In this document: piece by piece, positions 8,462 to 16,302 of the stretch
Position numbering within the stretch: position 1 is the stretch's first letter
Layout of the letters: every line of letters begins with the position of its first letter
Origin: JAZLEZ01 sp045615505
GTDB taxonomy: Bacteria; Spirochaetota; Spirochaetia; Sphaerochaetales; Sphaerochaetaceae
Direction of reading: 5' to 3'
DNA: 40,188 nucleotides
Assembly: GCA_045615505.1 (NCBI GenBank)
Contig: JAZLEZ010000057.1
Span: 1 to 40,188 of the forward strand
Made by a program: the position numbers and the translations under genes
The notes under the pieces: model-generated
What the model saw: only the letters and a program-made list of their open reading frames with translations
The model's database searches: none
Told to the model about the DNA's origin: nothing

Positions 8462-8761
8462 TTAGACAATAAGCTGCAGAATGAATACCATTATGCAACT
8501 TACAAAGGTTGTAATAACAAAATTTCCGGTGAACAGAGTAACAATTACAGCAGTTGTAAATCCTATAAAAGATGTAAGGTAATTGCCTGTACAGGAAAAA
8601 ATTGCAGGAAATGTCAGAACAGAAATCGTCACATAGGGAGCATAATAAAGAAATGATCTGAAGAACTTGTTTTCTATCGGTTTTCTGAACAATACCAAAG
8701 GCAGAAGCCTTATCGTGTATGTTACAATCGCCATTAGAAAGACAGCAATATAAATATACAT
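8462..8761 (-). CDS. azlD: AzlD-family branched-chain amino acid export subunit
   Basis: A 99-residue membrane protein with about four hydrophobic helices. It carries the AzlD pattern: an initial helix followed by TYTIRLLPLVLFRKP, then YYAPYVTISVLTFPAIF. AzlD is the small partner of AzlC and the pair exports branched-chain amino acids or analogues. Its ATG shares one base with the azlC stop (TGATG), indicating coupled translation. Family and gene order agree, but the substrate is known only by homology. Confidence 0.88.
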   Translation of the reverse strand: MYIYIAVFLMAIVTYTIRLLPLVLFRKPIENKFFRSFLYYAPYVTISVLTFPAIFSCTGNYLTSFIGFTTAVIVTLFTGNFVITTFVSCIMVFILQLIV

Positions 8762-9456
8762 CAGACTTCCTCCTTATGCGGAAACAGAATTGCAGCAATA
8801 GATGAAATCAGAATCGTGATGATAACACATCTGATACCTGATAACATCTGAGGAAATAACCTTGTGAAAACTGCACTGAACAACATTGTAACGGCAATTA
8901 TGGGAATAAGAATTAAATCCTTTCTGGCCGGAATAAGCACTATTGAAACAAACATTGCATAAATTGCCATCGAAAGTGCCGAAACCAGTGCATCAGGGAG
9001 AATGTTTCCCATAATAACACCTATGGCAGTTCCTATAACCCACCCCGGAGTCGCCATGCAGAATCCTCCGAAAGTATAGTATGGAGAAAGAGGATTGGCC
9101 TGAATTGATGCAAGTCCGAATATTTCATCTGTAATTCCGGTAGCCATAAGCATTCTGGGACCTGTTTTAACTTCGGGATTGAGTTTTAGCAGAAGTGCAA
9201 CACTCATCAGAAGATATCTCAGATTAATCACAATCTGCGACAGAATTATTTCTCCGTACGAACCCTTATGCGAAATTATATCTATTGCAGAAAACTGACC
9301 TGCCGAAGTAAGGTTCAGCAAACTCATAAGAGACGCTTCAAACCAGCTTATTCCTGCATCGGTACACGCAATTCCCAAAGAGAATGATACTCCGAAATAC
9401 AGGACACACACGGGAATGGCATCTCTGTAGCCCTTTTTAAAACTCTTCCAATCCAT
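8761..9456 (-). CDS. azlC: AzlC-family branched-chain amino acid permease
   Basis: Large subunit of the AzlCD exporter, 231 residues and highly hydrophobic. The typical N-terminal pattern is FKKGYRDAIPVCVLYFGVSF, followed by ITDEIFGL in the middle. The start ATG is unusual: it is immediately preceded by seven T residues that are the tail of a terminator hairpin (9457-9486), and no Shine-Dalgarno sequence is present. No later in-frame ATG fits the family's N-terminus. Expression could thus depend on read-through from ackA or on attenuation. Confidence 0.88.
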   Translation of the reverse strand: MDWKSFKKGYRDAIPVCVLYFGVSFSLGIACTDAGISWFEASLMSLLNLTSAGQFSAIDIISHKGSYGEIILSQIVINLRYLLMSVALLLKLNPEVKTGPRMLMATGITDEIFGLASIQANPLSPYYTFGGFCMATPGWVIGTAIGVIMGNILPDALVSALSMAIYAMFVSIVLIPARKDLILIPIIAVTMLFSAVFTRLFPQMLSGIRCVIITILISSIAAILFPHKEEV

Positions 9457-9486
9457 AAAAAAACCGGACCCGATTTCTCAGGCCCG
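9457..9486 (-). terminator. Terminator hairpin between ackA and azlC, abutting the azlC ATG
   Basis: On the minus strand CGGGCC (9486-9481), a 10-nt loop, then GGTCCG (9470-9465; one G-U pair), and after one G a run of seven T ending at 9457. The next three bases are the azlC start codon. It lies 10 bp beyond the ackA stop. Confidence 0.78.
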
Positions 9487-9496
9487 TTTATTTTAA

Positions 9497-10840
9497 TTAT
9501 TTTTTCTTGGGAAGAGCAATGATGTTCTTCAGTTCAGGATTCTTTTCAAGGTTCTTCGGAAGACCTCTCATACGACCTTTGTTGACATAAGAAGCTTCTT
9601 CAAATGTGTAATGGAAATTTGTATGTATGTCGTAAGTTCCGTTCATAAGAGCAAATGCATCTTCTGTCATAACAAGTTCCTCATCTGTAGGAATTACGAA
9701 AATCCTTACAGGAGAATCATCTGTTGCAATATCGAATTCCGCATTTCTGCAACGGCAGATTTCATTCTTGTGAGAATCGAGTTTTATACCGAAGGCATCC
9801 AGTCCGGAAACGGCACCGTTTCTGATAAGCGGGCTCATTTCTCCAACACCTGCAGTAAAAACTACGGCATCGACTCTTCCGAGAAGTGCGGCATAGGCTC
9901 CGATATACTTCTTGAGTCTGTGACACTCCATATCAACACCTAGCTGAGCTTTTGAATCACCCTTTGCTGCAGCATCTGCAACATCACGGCGGTCGCTCAT
10001 ATTGCAGATTCCCATAAGGCCTGATTTTTTGTTGAGATACTTATCCATCTCCTGAGGATCTGTAATCCCCAGATTCTTCATCATATAAGGCATGATTGCG
10101 GGATCCATATCACCGCTTCTTGTTCCCATTACAAGACCCTCAAGCGGAGTAAGACCCATTGATGTATCAATACAGACACCGTTTTTTACGGCACAGACTG
10201 AAGCACCGTTTCCGATGTGACAGATTATGACATTTGTATCTTTGTTTTCCTTTCCGAGCAGAAGGGCAGCTCTTTTTGAGCAGTAAAGATGGCTGGTGCC
10301 GTGAAATCCGTATCTTCTCACGCTGTATTTTTCATACCATTCATAAGGAACTGCATACATATATGCTTCAGCGGGCATTGTCTGGTGAAAAGCCGTATCC
10401 ATAACGATTGCATGCGGTACTTTTGGCATAACCTTTCTTGCAGCTTCGATACCGCCTATATTTGCAGGCATATGAAGCGGTCCGAGAGGAATGACTTTCT
10501 TGAGTTTCTCAACAACTTCGTCTGTTACCAGTTCGCTCTTTTTGAAGTACTCACCTCCATGGAGAACTCTGTGACCTACTGCTCCGATTTCGCAGACATC
10601 TTTTATAACTCCATACTGAGGATCGGTAATCATCTTGATGATGAGTTCTACTGCCTCTGTATGTGTAGGACATGTAAACTTTGAAGTATACTCTTCTTTA
10701 CCCGTAACCTTATGCTCGATTGTTGAGTATTCAAGTCCGATTCGTTCAACAACACCAACTGCCAGGACATCTTTGTTATCCCAGTCATAAACCTGATATT
10801 TGGCAGAAGAACTGCCGCAGTTCAAAGAAAGAATTACCAT
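9497..10840 (-). CDS. ackA: Acetate kinase
   Basis: Forms ATP from acetyl phosphate and ADP, yielding acetate. This is the last step of acetate fermentation and fits an anaerobe. The 447 residues begin with VILSLNCGSSSAKYQVYDW. The central family motifs GHRVLHGGEYF, MDTAFHQTMPAEAY, YGFHGTSH and HIGNGASV follow, and FTAGVGE is near the end. The usual length is about 400; the extra residues lie mainly in the C-terminal 40 residues after the conserved TDEELVMTEDA block. The SD GGGAGA precedes the ATG and a consensus promoter lies at 10876-10904. No phosphotransacetylase gene is in the window. Confidence 0.98.
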   Translation of the reverse strand: MVILSLNCGSSSAKYQVYDWDNKDVLAVGVVERIGLEYSTIEHKVTGKEEYTSKFTCPTHTEAVELIIKMITDPQYGVIKDVCEIGAVGHRVLHGGEYFKKSELVTDEVVEKLKKVIPLGPLHMPANIGGIEAARKVMPKVPHAIVMDTAFHQTMPAEAYMYAVPYEWYEKYSVRRYGFHGTSHLYCSKRAALLLGKENKDTNVIICHIGNGASVCAVKNGVCIDTSMGLTPLEGLVMGTRSGDMDPAIMPYMMKNLGITDPQEMDKYLNKKSGLMGICNMSDRRDVADAAAKGDSKAQLGVDMECHRLKKYIGAYAALLGRVDAVVFTAGVGEMSPLIRNGAVSGLDAFGIKLDSHKNEICRCRNAEFDIATDDSPVRIFVIPTDEELVMTEDAFALMNGTYDIHTNFHYTFEEASYVNKGRMRGLPKNLEKNPELKNIIALPKKK

Positions 10841-10875
10841 CTATTCATCTCCCGAATGTATTTTTCTTTGCGTAA

Positions 10876-10904
10876 ATTGTATCAATATTGATGTCAGTTA
10901 TCAA
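10876..10904 (-). promoter_or_regulatory. Sigma-70-type promoter of ackA
   Basis: Minus strand: -35 TTGATA (10904-10899), 17-bp spacer, -10 TACAAT (10881-10876). The TSS should fall about 30 nt before the ackA ATG. Confidence 0.7.
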
Positions 10905-10910
10905 CAACAC

Positions 10911-12074
10911 TCATCTTCTTATTCCGGAAGACAAGGTTACGGCTTTATCCTGTGTAATTGAAACCTTACATTTGATTTCATTAAATACCCAACTGCAAGA
11001 CAGAGTAAGAAGCGTTTTTTTGTCCGTAAACTCAAGCATTGCATTCTTATCCCTGATTTTTATGGAGTATTTTTCAATCGAGTACACTTCTCCCCTTTTC
11101 TGATTGACTTCTCCTGCAAGAGAAAGATGGTTGTCATTCATATCCGGCAGGTAAAGTCTTATTTTGTATTCCGAAGATTCATTGTGTCCCGTATCTTCTT
11201 TGATTTCTATAATGTGTTTTCCCGAGATTGAAAATCTCCTGTAAGATGCTGAAGTGGAGTATTCAACCATATAACCCTTTGATCTTCCCCCGTAAATCGG
11301 CATAGGATAAGTTTTTGTTCCATAACAAAACCCGATGTTTATCACTCCCTTGGTTTCCAGAGAAACACAGTATTGATTCCTAATGTTTTCCTTGCCGGTT
11401 CCGAAAGAATCCGTAAATTCAAACCTGATTTTTTCACTTTCCGTCTGAAATTTCCATACGGAATTTCCGGAATAACCCAAATCATAATCGTATATAAAAC
11501 TATATGTTGCAAACAAAGAAGACCTTAGCTTTGCGGACTTGAATGTTTCCTTAAAATTCACTTTGAAATCAATGCTGTCATTGAATGAAGGCAGACTTTT
11601 CCAATCAATCTGATAATTCTGCGCAATTCCTTTTTCTGCGGTTTTGCCGTAATCCGTTTTCATTAAGCTGGTTTCCAGATGCGGATTTTCCCAAGAAACC
11701 AGAAATCCTGAAGGAGACAAAGGATTGAGTAAGGGTGTGAATGCAGCCACCTCCAACCTGTCAAAACTTTTGGAAATTCCGCTCAAAGCAGGTTTCATTG
11801 AAACCGAATCGGAATTATCCGGAAACTTCAATTCGCCGATTCTCCATCCGTTTTTCGTCTTCACAATCAGAAAAGGTGGTGCGGAAACAGAAAACTTTCC
11901 GTCTTTTCCCTGCGTAAGTGATGTCAGATACCTTACTCCTTTTTGGGAGAATGAGTATGTCAGTGTCCTTGTTTCTCTGTTACGGGAGAATACAAATGTT
12001 TCCGAAGCAAAGATTTCCGAGGTAAATACTGCCGTTGTAAGAAGCAGAACAATATAAAAAAAGCATTTTCTCAT
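10911..12074 (-). CDS. Secreted protein of unknown function, beta-rich
   Basis: Unrecognised protein of 387 residues. It begins with a signal peptide (MRKCFFYIVLLLTTAVFTSE, likely cleaved near the IFA-SE region). The rest has no membrane helix but many alternating hydrophobic/polar strands rich in Tyr, Phe, Ser and Lys, for example FATYSFIYDYDLGYSG and YRRFSISGKHIIEIK. That composition suggests an outer-membrane or periplasmic beta structure. There is no lipobox. It is a single gene between DUF1846 and ackA on the same strand. A transposon-like element (12131-12222) sits just upstream. An AGGG lies very close to the chosen ATG, so the exact start is uncertain. Confidence 0.78.
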   Translation of the reverse strand: MRKCFFYIVLLLTTAVFTSEIFASETFVFSRNRETRTLTYSFSQKGVRYLTSLTQGKDGKFSVSAPPFLIVKTKNGWRIGELKFPDNSDSVSMKPALSGISKSFDRLEVAAFTPLLNPLSPSGFLVSWENPHLETSLMKTDYGKTAEKGIAQNYQIDWKSLPSFNDSIDFKVNFKETFKSAKLRSSLFATYSFIYDYDLGYSGNSVWKFQTESEKIRFEFTDSFGTGKENIRNQYCVSLETKGVINIGFCYGTKTYPMPIYGGRSKGYMVEYSTSASYRRFSISGKHIIEIKEDTGHNESSEYKIRLYLPDMNDNHLSLAGEVNQKRGEVYSIEKYSIKIRDKNAMLEFTDKKTLLTLSCSWVFNEIKCKVSITQDKAVTLSSGIRR

Positions 12075-12130
12075 ACCCTATATTCCAAAAAGAGAACACA
12101 AAACGATAAAAACGCTTTTTTTTACTTGTA

Positions 12131-12222
12131 GAGGTACTTTGTGTATTATGAAATTAGCAAAAATGTGTTTTTAAACGCAAAGGCAAATTCAAGATTTATG
12201 AAGGCAGTTTTGAAAGTACCTC
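12131..12222. mobile_element. MITE-like element, internally deleted 92-bp copy
   Basis: The ends are GAGGTACTTT (12131) and AAAGTACCTC (12222), flanked on both sides by TGTA (12127-12130 and 12223-12226), a 4-bp target duplication. From the TACTTT onward it matches the full copy at 24249-24415 with only a few substitutions. It lacks exactly 75 bp, consistent with deletion between the two TACTTT repeats of the full form. It encodes no transposase. It lies 7 bp beyond the stop of the DUF1846 gene, between that gene and the secreted-protein gene. Confidence 0.85.
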
Positions 12223-12229
12223 TGTAAAT

Positions 12230-13744
12230 TCAGAAATTTCTCATATTGGTGGAAGGAAATTTAGGTTCGCTTGTTACATTGATACCTAGCTTTCTCAATC
12301 CTGAAGAATCTCCTGCAGACGGAATGTGACTCATGTGGGATTCACATCCTTGGAGGTTCGGCAACATTTCCAATGCTTGTTTTGCATACGGATTAAGTGT
12401 TGCAGACATTGCAAGACAGATTAGAGCCTCATCCAGATTAAGAGAAATTCCGTTTTCCTTGAGAGTATCTCTCTTCATTGCCCTGATTGAATCAAGAACC
12501 TGTCTTGGGATGAGTTCACATTCAGGATTGATACCTGCAAGTTTCTTCAAAGCATTGAATACAAGAGCACTTGAAGCGTGCATAAGCTGAGAATTATGAC
12601 CTGTAATCATTGCTCCGTCTTTCAGTTGAATTGCTGCAGCACAGGTAATTCCTTCTTTGTTTTTACCTCTTCTGATTGCATCCTGCAATGCCTCCAGAGC
12701 TACCGGAACCGTAGGTCTGTCAGTCGGGCATAGACCTGATTTGTCCATTATGGCTCTGCTGCGTTCAACTGTTTCCTTTGTTGCTATTCCCTGTGCATAC
12801 TCACATTCTGAACGATAATATCTCCTGATAATTTCCTGATTTGCAGCTTCACGGACTATTTCATCATCTATGATACCGAAGCCCAAGCGATTCACACCCA
12901 TATCCGTTGGAGAATTATATGAAAGGCTTCCTCCGGAAATTCTTTCAAGAATCTTCTTCAGCAGAGGGAAAGCCTTGATATCACGATTATAATTTACGGC
13001 AATTTTTCCCGAAGCAGCTACATAGAAGTGATCAATCTGGTTGTAGTCCCCCAAATCTGCAGTTGCAGCTTCGTATGCTATATTCACAGGATGGTCAATT
13101 GAAAGGTTCCAAATCGGAAAACTTTCATATTTTGCATACCCGCTTTTTATACCCCTTTTTGAATCATGGTACATTTGAGATAGGCAGGTTGCAAGTTTTC
13201 CGCTTCCCGGTCCCGGAGCTGTTACGAGAACTACAGGTTTATCTGTGGGAATATACGGATTGCTTCCGTAACCCTGATCGCTTACTACAAGGTCAACATT
13301 ATCTGGATAGCCTGAAATCGGTTTATGGAAATATACACTGACGCCTCTTCTGGTAAGCATATCGGCAAAAATTGCAGCGTTCGCCTCTCCTGTATATCTT
13401 GTTATGACAACTTTGTCTGCCTTAATTCCCCAAGATGCAAAATCATCCATCATTTTGAATACATCCGTGTCATAAGATATTCCGAAATCCGAACGCATTT
13501 TGCGGTGTTCTATGTCAGCAGAATTGATGCAGATTATTACATCCAGTTTTTCTTTGAATTCCTGAAAAACCCTCATTTTGACACTTGTATCAAAACCGGG
13601 AAGAACCCTTTGAGCATGATAATCAAACAGAAGTTTGCCACCGCACTCTATATAGAGTTTCCCGTTGACTTTCTTCATTCTGTCCAGAATGAAACTGGTT
13701 TGTTCTTTCAGATACTTTTCATTGTCAAAACCGATTTTCTCCAT
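12230..13744 (-). CDS. DUF1846 family protein
   Basis: A 504-residue cytoplasmic protein of the DUF1846 family (PF08903). Recognition rests on the characteristic N-terminus (IGFDNEKYLKEQTSFILDRM, GKLYIECGGKLLFDYHAQRV) and the central VVLVTAPGPGSGKLATCLSQ block (about residues 170-190), with SGKLAT resembling a nucleotide-binding loop. Length is normal for the family, whose molecular function is not established. It starts 12 bp after the DJ-1-family gene and only a weak GGA precedes the ATG, so it probably belongs to the asnS-DJ-1-DUF1846 transcript. A MITE-like element is inserted 7 bp after its stop. Confidence 0.93.
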   Translation of the reverse strand: MEKIGFDNEKYLKEQTSFILDRMKKVNGKLYIECGGKLLFDYHAQRVLPGFDTSVKMRVFQEFKEKLDVIICINSADIEHRKMRSDFGISYDTDVFKMMDDFASWGIKADKVVITRYTGEANAAIFADMLTRRGVSVYFHKPISGYPDNVDLVVSDQGYGSNPYIPTDKPVVLVTAPGPGSGKLATCLSQMYHDSKRGIKSGYAKYESFPIWNLSIDHPVNIAYEAATADLGDYNQIDHFYVAASGKIAVNYNRDIKAFPLLKKILERISGGSLSYNSPTDMGVNRLGFGIIDDEIVREAANQEIIRRYYRSECEYAQGIATKETVERSRAIMDKSGLCPTDRPTVPVALEALQDAIRRGKNKEGITCAAAIQLKDGAMITGHNSQLMHASSALVFNALKKLAGINPECELIPRQVLDSIRAMKRDTLKENGISLNLDEALICLAMSATLNPYAKQALEMLPNLQGCESHMSHIPSAGDSSGLRKLGINVTSEPKFPSTNMRNF

Positions 13745-13756
13745 AGTTTTATTCCA

Positions 13757-14302
13757 TCAGTACACTATTTTTATTGCCAGCTTATCTGCTTCTTCACGGG
13801 AATAGAGAGCACTTACTATTTCAAGTCCGAACTCCTGTGCACAACCTGCACCCCGAGCTGTTATGATATTATCTGTTTTCATTACTTTGTCTGAACAGAA
13901 TTTTACTTTTTCGATTCCTTTCTCGCATCCCGGATAACAAACGGCCTTTTTCCCGTCAAGTATTCCCAGAGGCGCAAGTACAACTGCCGGAGATGCACAG
14001 ATTGCACATACAAGTTTTCCGGCTTTGAATGCCGTCATAATTCTCCTGTTGACTTCTTCACTTGCTGCAAGATTGCTTGCTCCGGGCATTCCTCCCGGAA
14101 GTACAACGGCGTCCCAGCCTTCAAGCTGTGTATCTTCCAACAATGTATCACAGATTATTTTTACTTTTCCTGCACTTGTAATTTCGGTTTTTCCAAGTCC
14201 GGCGACGGTAACACAAGCCCCTGATCTTCTTAATATGTCAATGGGAGACACTGCCTCCATTTCCTCAAAACCATCTGCAAGAATCACAAGAACATTCTTC
14301 AT
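13757..14302 (-). CDS. DJ-1/PfpI-family protein
   Basis: A 181-residue protein of the DJ-1/ThiJ/PfpI superfamily, closest in pattern to the DJ-1/YajL branch (deglycase or chaperone activity has been proposed). It has the acidic DGFEEMEA motif (residues 10-17), VLPGGMPG (68-75) and the nucleophile elbow VCAICASP with Cys102. AGCAQEFGLEIV is near the C-terminus. The SD GGAGG overlaps the asnS stop region, 11 bp upstream, so it is probably co-transcribed with asnS. Its exact substrate cannot be read from sequence. Confidence 0.9.
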   Translation of the reverse strand: MKNVLVILADGFEEMEAVSPIDILRRSGACVTVAGLGKTEITSAGKVKIICDTLLEDTQLEGWDAVVLPGGMPGASNLAASEEVNRRIMTAFKAGKLVCAICASPAVVLAPLGILDGKKAVCYPGCEKGIEKVKFCSDKVMKTDNIITARGAGCAQEFGLEIVSALYSREEADKLAIKIVY

Positions 14303-14313
14303 TCCCTCACCTC

Positions 14314-15693
14314 CTAGAATTCTGCCTGTCCGACTGCTCTGGGATAAGGAATTACATCACGGATGTTCTGCATTCCTGTGACATACTGAACGGCTCTTTC
14401 AAATCCCAGACCGAAACCTGAATGGGGTACGCTTCCGTACTTTCTCAGATCCAGATACCACCAATAATCTTCTTCTCTGAGCCCCAGTTCCTTCATCCTC
14501 TGTGTAAGAACATCATATCTGTATTCTCTTTCACTTCCGCCGATAATCTCACCAAGTCTCGGAACAAGTATATCCATTGCTCTGACAGTTCTGTTGTCTT
14601 CATTCAGCTTCATATAGAAACTTTTGATTTCCTTAGGATAATCAGTAACGGCTACCGGACATTTGCAGATTTCCTCTGCAAGGAATCTTTCATGTTCCGT
14701 CTGAATGTCACAACCCCAGTAAGGTTTGAAATCAAACTTATCTTCAGCTTTTTCAAGTTCTTTGATGGCCTCTGTGTATGTCATATGGGCAAATGGTGAA
14801 TCCACAACATGCTGAATAGTTTCCCTGATACCCGGCTCTACAAAGCTTGAGAAGAAATTCATGTCTTCTTCACAATGTTCAAGTGTGTATCTGAAGATGT
14901 ATTTCAAGAAGTCTTCAGCAATTTTCATATCACCTTCAAGTGTGCAGAATGACATCTCAGGCTCAATCATCCAGAATTCAGCCAGGTGTCTTTTTGTATT
15001 TGAATTTTCAGCTCTGAATGTCGGTCCGAATGTATAGATATTCTTCAAGGCTGTTGCATAGGTTTCACCTTCCAACTGTCCTGAAACAGTGAGATTGGCT
15101 CTTTTCCCGAAAAAATCCTTAGAGAAATCAACATTTCCGTTTTCTGTTTTGGGGAGGTTATTGAAATCCAGTGTAGTAACCTGAAACATCTGACCTGCAC
15201 CCTCACAGTCACTTGCCGTAATAAGAGGAGTATTTACATAGTAAAATCCGTTTTCCTGAAAGAAGCGGTGTACGGCATAAGCCATTGTGCTTCTTACTCT
15301 GGCAACGGCTCCTATGGTGTTTGTTCTTGCCCTCAGATGTGCAACTTCTCTGAGATACTCAAGTGTATGGCGCTTTTTCTGAAGAGGATAGGTCTCATCT
15401 GCTTCTCCTACCAGACTGATTGATGTGGCTGCAACTTCCACTGCCTGATTGCCACCCTGTGATGCAACAAGAGGTCCTTCACAGATAACAGAACATCCTG
15501 TTGTAAGGCAGTTCAGAAGATTATTATCGATTTTGTCCTTGTCTGCTACTACCTGCAGTCCTTTCAGACAGGTTCCGTCATTTACTTCAATGAAACACAC
15601 TGTCTTGCTGTCTCGTTTTGTTCTTACCCAGCCTTCTACTGTCACAACTGGCCCCGGCTGCATTGTCTTTAACTTGGAAATAAGTTCTTTCAT
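14314..15693 (-). CDS. asnS: Asparaginyl-tRNA synthetase
   Basis: Class II synthetase of 459 residues, normal length. An N-terminal OB-fold anticodon-binding domain (VTVEGWVRTKRDSK) is followed by the class II core. Motif 2 reads FRAENSNTKRHLAEFWMIEP and motif 3 FGLGFERAVQYVTGMQNIRD, ending in YPRAVGQAEF. The Asn-type motif 2 distinguishes it from AspRS. Having asnS implies that direct asparaginylation is available. GGGAG precedes the ATG and a promoter-like sequence lies at 15713-15742. It heads an apparent asnS-DJ-1-DUF1846 operon. Confidence 0.98.
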   Translation of the reverse strand: MKELISKLKTMQPGPVVTVEGWVRTKRDSKTVCFIEVNDGTCLKGLQVVADKDKIDNNLLNCLTTGCSVICEGPLVASQGGNQAVEVAATSISLVGEADETYPLQKKRHTLEYLREVAHLRARTNTIGAVARVRSTMAYAVHRFFQENGFYYVNTPLITASDCEGAGQMFQVTTLDFNNLPKTENGNVDFSKDFFGKRANLTVSGQLEGETYATALKNIYTFGPTFRAENSNTKRHLAEFWMIEPEMSFCTLEGDMKIAEDFLKYIFRYTLEHCEEDMNFFSSFVEPGIRETIQHVVDSPFAHMTYTEAIKELEKAEDKFDFKPYWGCDIQTEHERFLAEEICKCPVAVTDYPKEIKSFYMKLNEDNRTVRAMDILVPRLGEIIGGSEREYRYDVLTQRMKELGLREEDYWWYLDLRKYGSVPHSGFGLGFERAVQYVTGMQNIRDVIPYPRAVGQAEF

Positions 15694-15712
15694 GATAAAA
15701 TCTCCCGCAAAA

Positions 15713-15742
15713 ATAATAATATTCTTAACTGCTTCTAATCAA
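15713..15742 (-). promoter_or_regulatory. Putative promoter of asnS
   Basis: Minus strand: -35 TTGATT (15742-15737), 18-bp spacer, -10 TATTAT (15718-15713), about 20 bp before the ATG. A separate perfect 8-bp hairpin (15771-15791, arms AATGCAGT/ACTGCATT) lies upstream without a T-tract, and a 12-bp palindrome ACTGATATCAGT is at 15801-15812. Confidence 0.55.
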
Positions 15743-15807
15743 GAACATCACAGAGCAATTGAAAGAGAGTAATGCAGTGAAAAACTGCATTTATTCAAAT
15801 ACTGATA

Positions 15808-16126
15808 TCAGTCAACATCAGAAAAAACGACTTTCCATCCAATAGGAATGTACTCTGTATCATATTCACTTTTTTCTACACCGTTTTTAAGCTTGATTTT
15901 GTTATTATTATCAAGCTCAATTACTTCATCTAGAGGCTTATCACTCCCATTGACCAGAGTAAACAAGTTATCATGCAAAGCTTTTGGACATTTGATAATG
16001 CTGCCGTCACTTCCAGCGGATTCTAACCACCTATTCAGATATTGTCTTTTCCACTGCGTACTTTATGGTTGAAAAAGAACCTTTGTTACAATCAAATGCA
16101 GGTATTGACGCATTCAAAAAGCCAAT
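15808..16126 (-). pseudogene. Frameshifted gene remnant between asnS and the tRNA gene
   Basis: No intact gene occupies 15694-16185, but the minus strand holds two protein-like open stretches in different frames. The first (16126-16031) reads IPAFDCNKGSFSTIKYAVEK and ends at TAG. The second, one base out of frame (16062-15808), contains KRQYLNRWLESAGSDGSII and ends YIPIGWKVVFSDVD then TGA. Joined by a single-base shift they would make a coherent C-terminal half of a small, probably extracytoplasmic protein. No start codon with an SD is left. FDC..K..x..E resembles the N-terminal pattern of LprI/DUF1311 proteins, but that likeness is weak. I read it as a decayed gene, inferred from codon patterns. 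Confidence 0.5.
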
Positions 16127-16138
16127 CTACCTGCATTT
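16094..16138. repeat. 11-bp inverted repeat
   Basis: AAATGCAGGTA (16094-16104) and TACCTGCATTT (16128-16138) are exact inverted copies separated by 23 bp. They lie between the tRNA terminator and the gene remnant, overlapping the remnant's 5' end. No T-tract follows, so it is not an evident terminator. Confidence 0.7.
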
Positions 16139-16154
16139 CAGAAAAAATAAATAG

Positions 16155-16181
16155 AAAAAGGCAGGTTTTTATTACCTGCCT
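16155..16181 (-). terminator. Rho-independent terminator of the tRNA gene
   Basis: On the minus strand AGGCAGGT (16181-16174), a 7-nt loop and ACCTGCCT (16166-16159) form a perfect 8-bp stem followed by TTTTT. It begins 5 bp after the tRNA discriminator base. Confidence 0.88.
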
Positions 16182-16185
16182 CTTT

Positions 16186-16258
16186 TAGTGGAGAAGGGCT
16201 ATGATCCCCTGACCAACCGGATATGAGCCGGACGCTCTACCAACTGAGCTACTCCACC
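16186..16258 (-). tRNA. tRNA-Met (CAT anticodon), 3' CCA not encoded
   Basis: Folded by hand, 73 nt. Acceptor stem GGTGGAG/CTCCACT (G1-U72 wobble), D-stem GCTC/GAGC, anticodon stem TCCGG/CCGGT with loop CTCATAT (anticodon CAT), T-stem AGGGG/CCCTT, discriminator A73. The 27-43 pair is a U-U mismatch. The T-loop reads ATCATAG instead of the usual TTCRANN, so positions 54 and 58 are swapped from U/A to A/U. The CCA end is not in the DNA. The lack of the three G-C pairs typical of initiators suggests elongator Met. The Ile2 species (lysidine-modified CAT) cannot be excluded. It has its own promoter (16270-16298) and terminator. Confidence 0.88.
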
Positions 16259-16269
16259 AAGCCTTTGAA

Positions 16270-16298
16270 TTTATATACCCTTTTTCCGAAAAAAACAA
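16270..16298 (-). promoter_or_regulatory. Putative tRNA promoter
   Basis: Minus strand: -35 TTGTTT (16298-16293), 17-bp spacer, -10 TATAAA (16275-16270). The expected start lies about 5 nt before the tRNA 5' end, a typical short leader. Confidence 0.55.
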
Positions 16299-16302
16299 GA
16301 GG

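Noticed and set aside
13325..13894. Open frame of about 189 codons opposite DUF1846 and the DJ-1 gene
   Set aside because: It spans two confidently assigned minus-strand genes and their junction, and has no recognisable features.
16094..16181. A second tRNA or small RNA gene after tRNA-CAT
   Set aside because: Only hairpins are seen: one is a terminator with T-tract, the other an inverted repeat overlapping the gene remnant. No cloverleaf could be formed.
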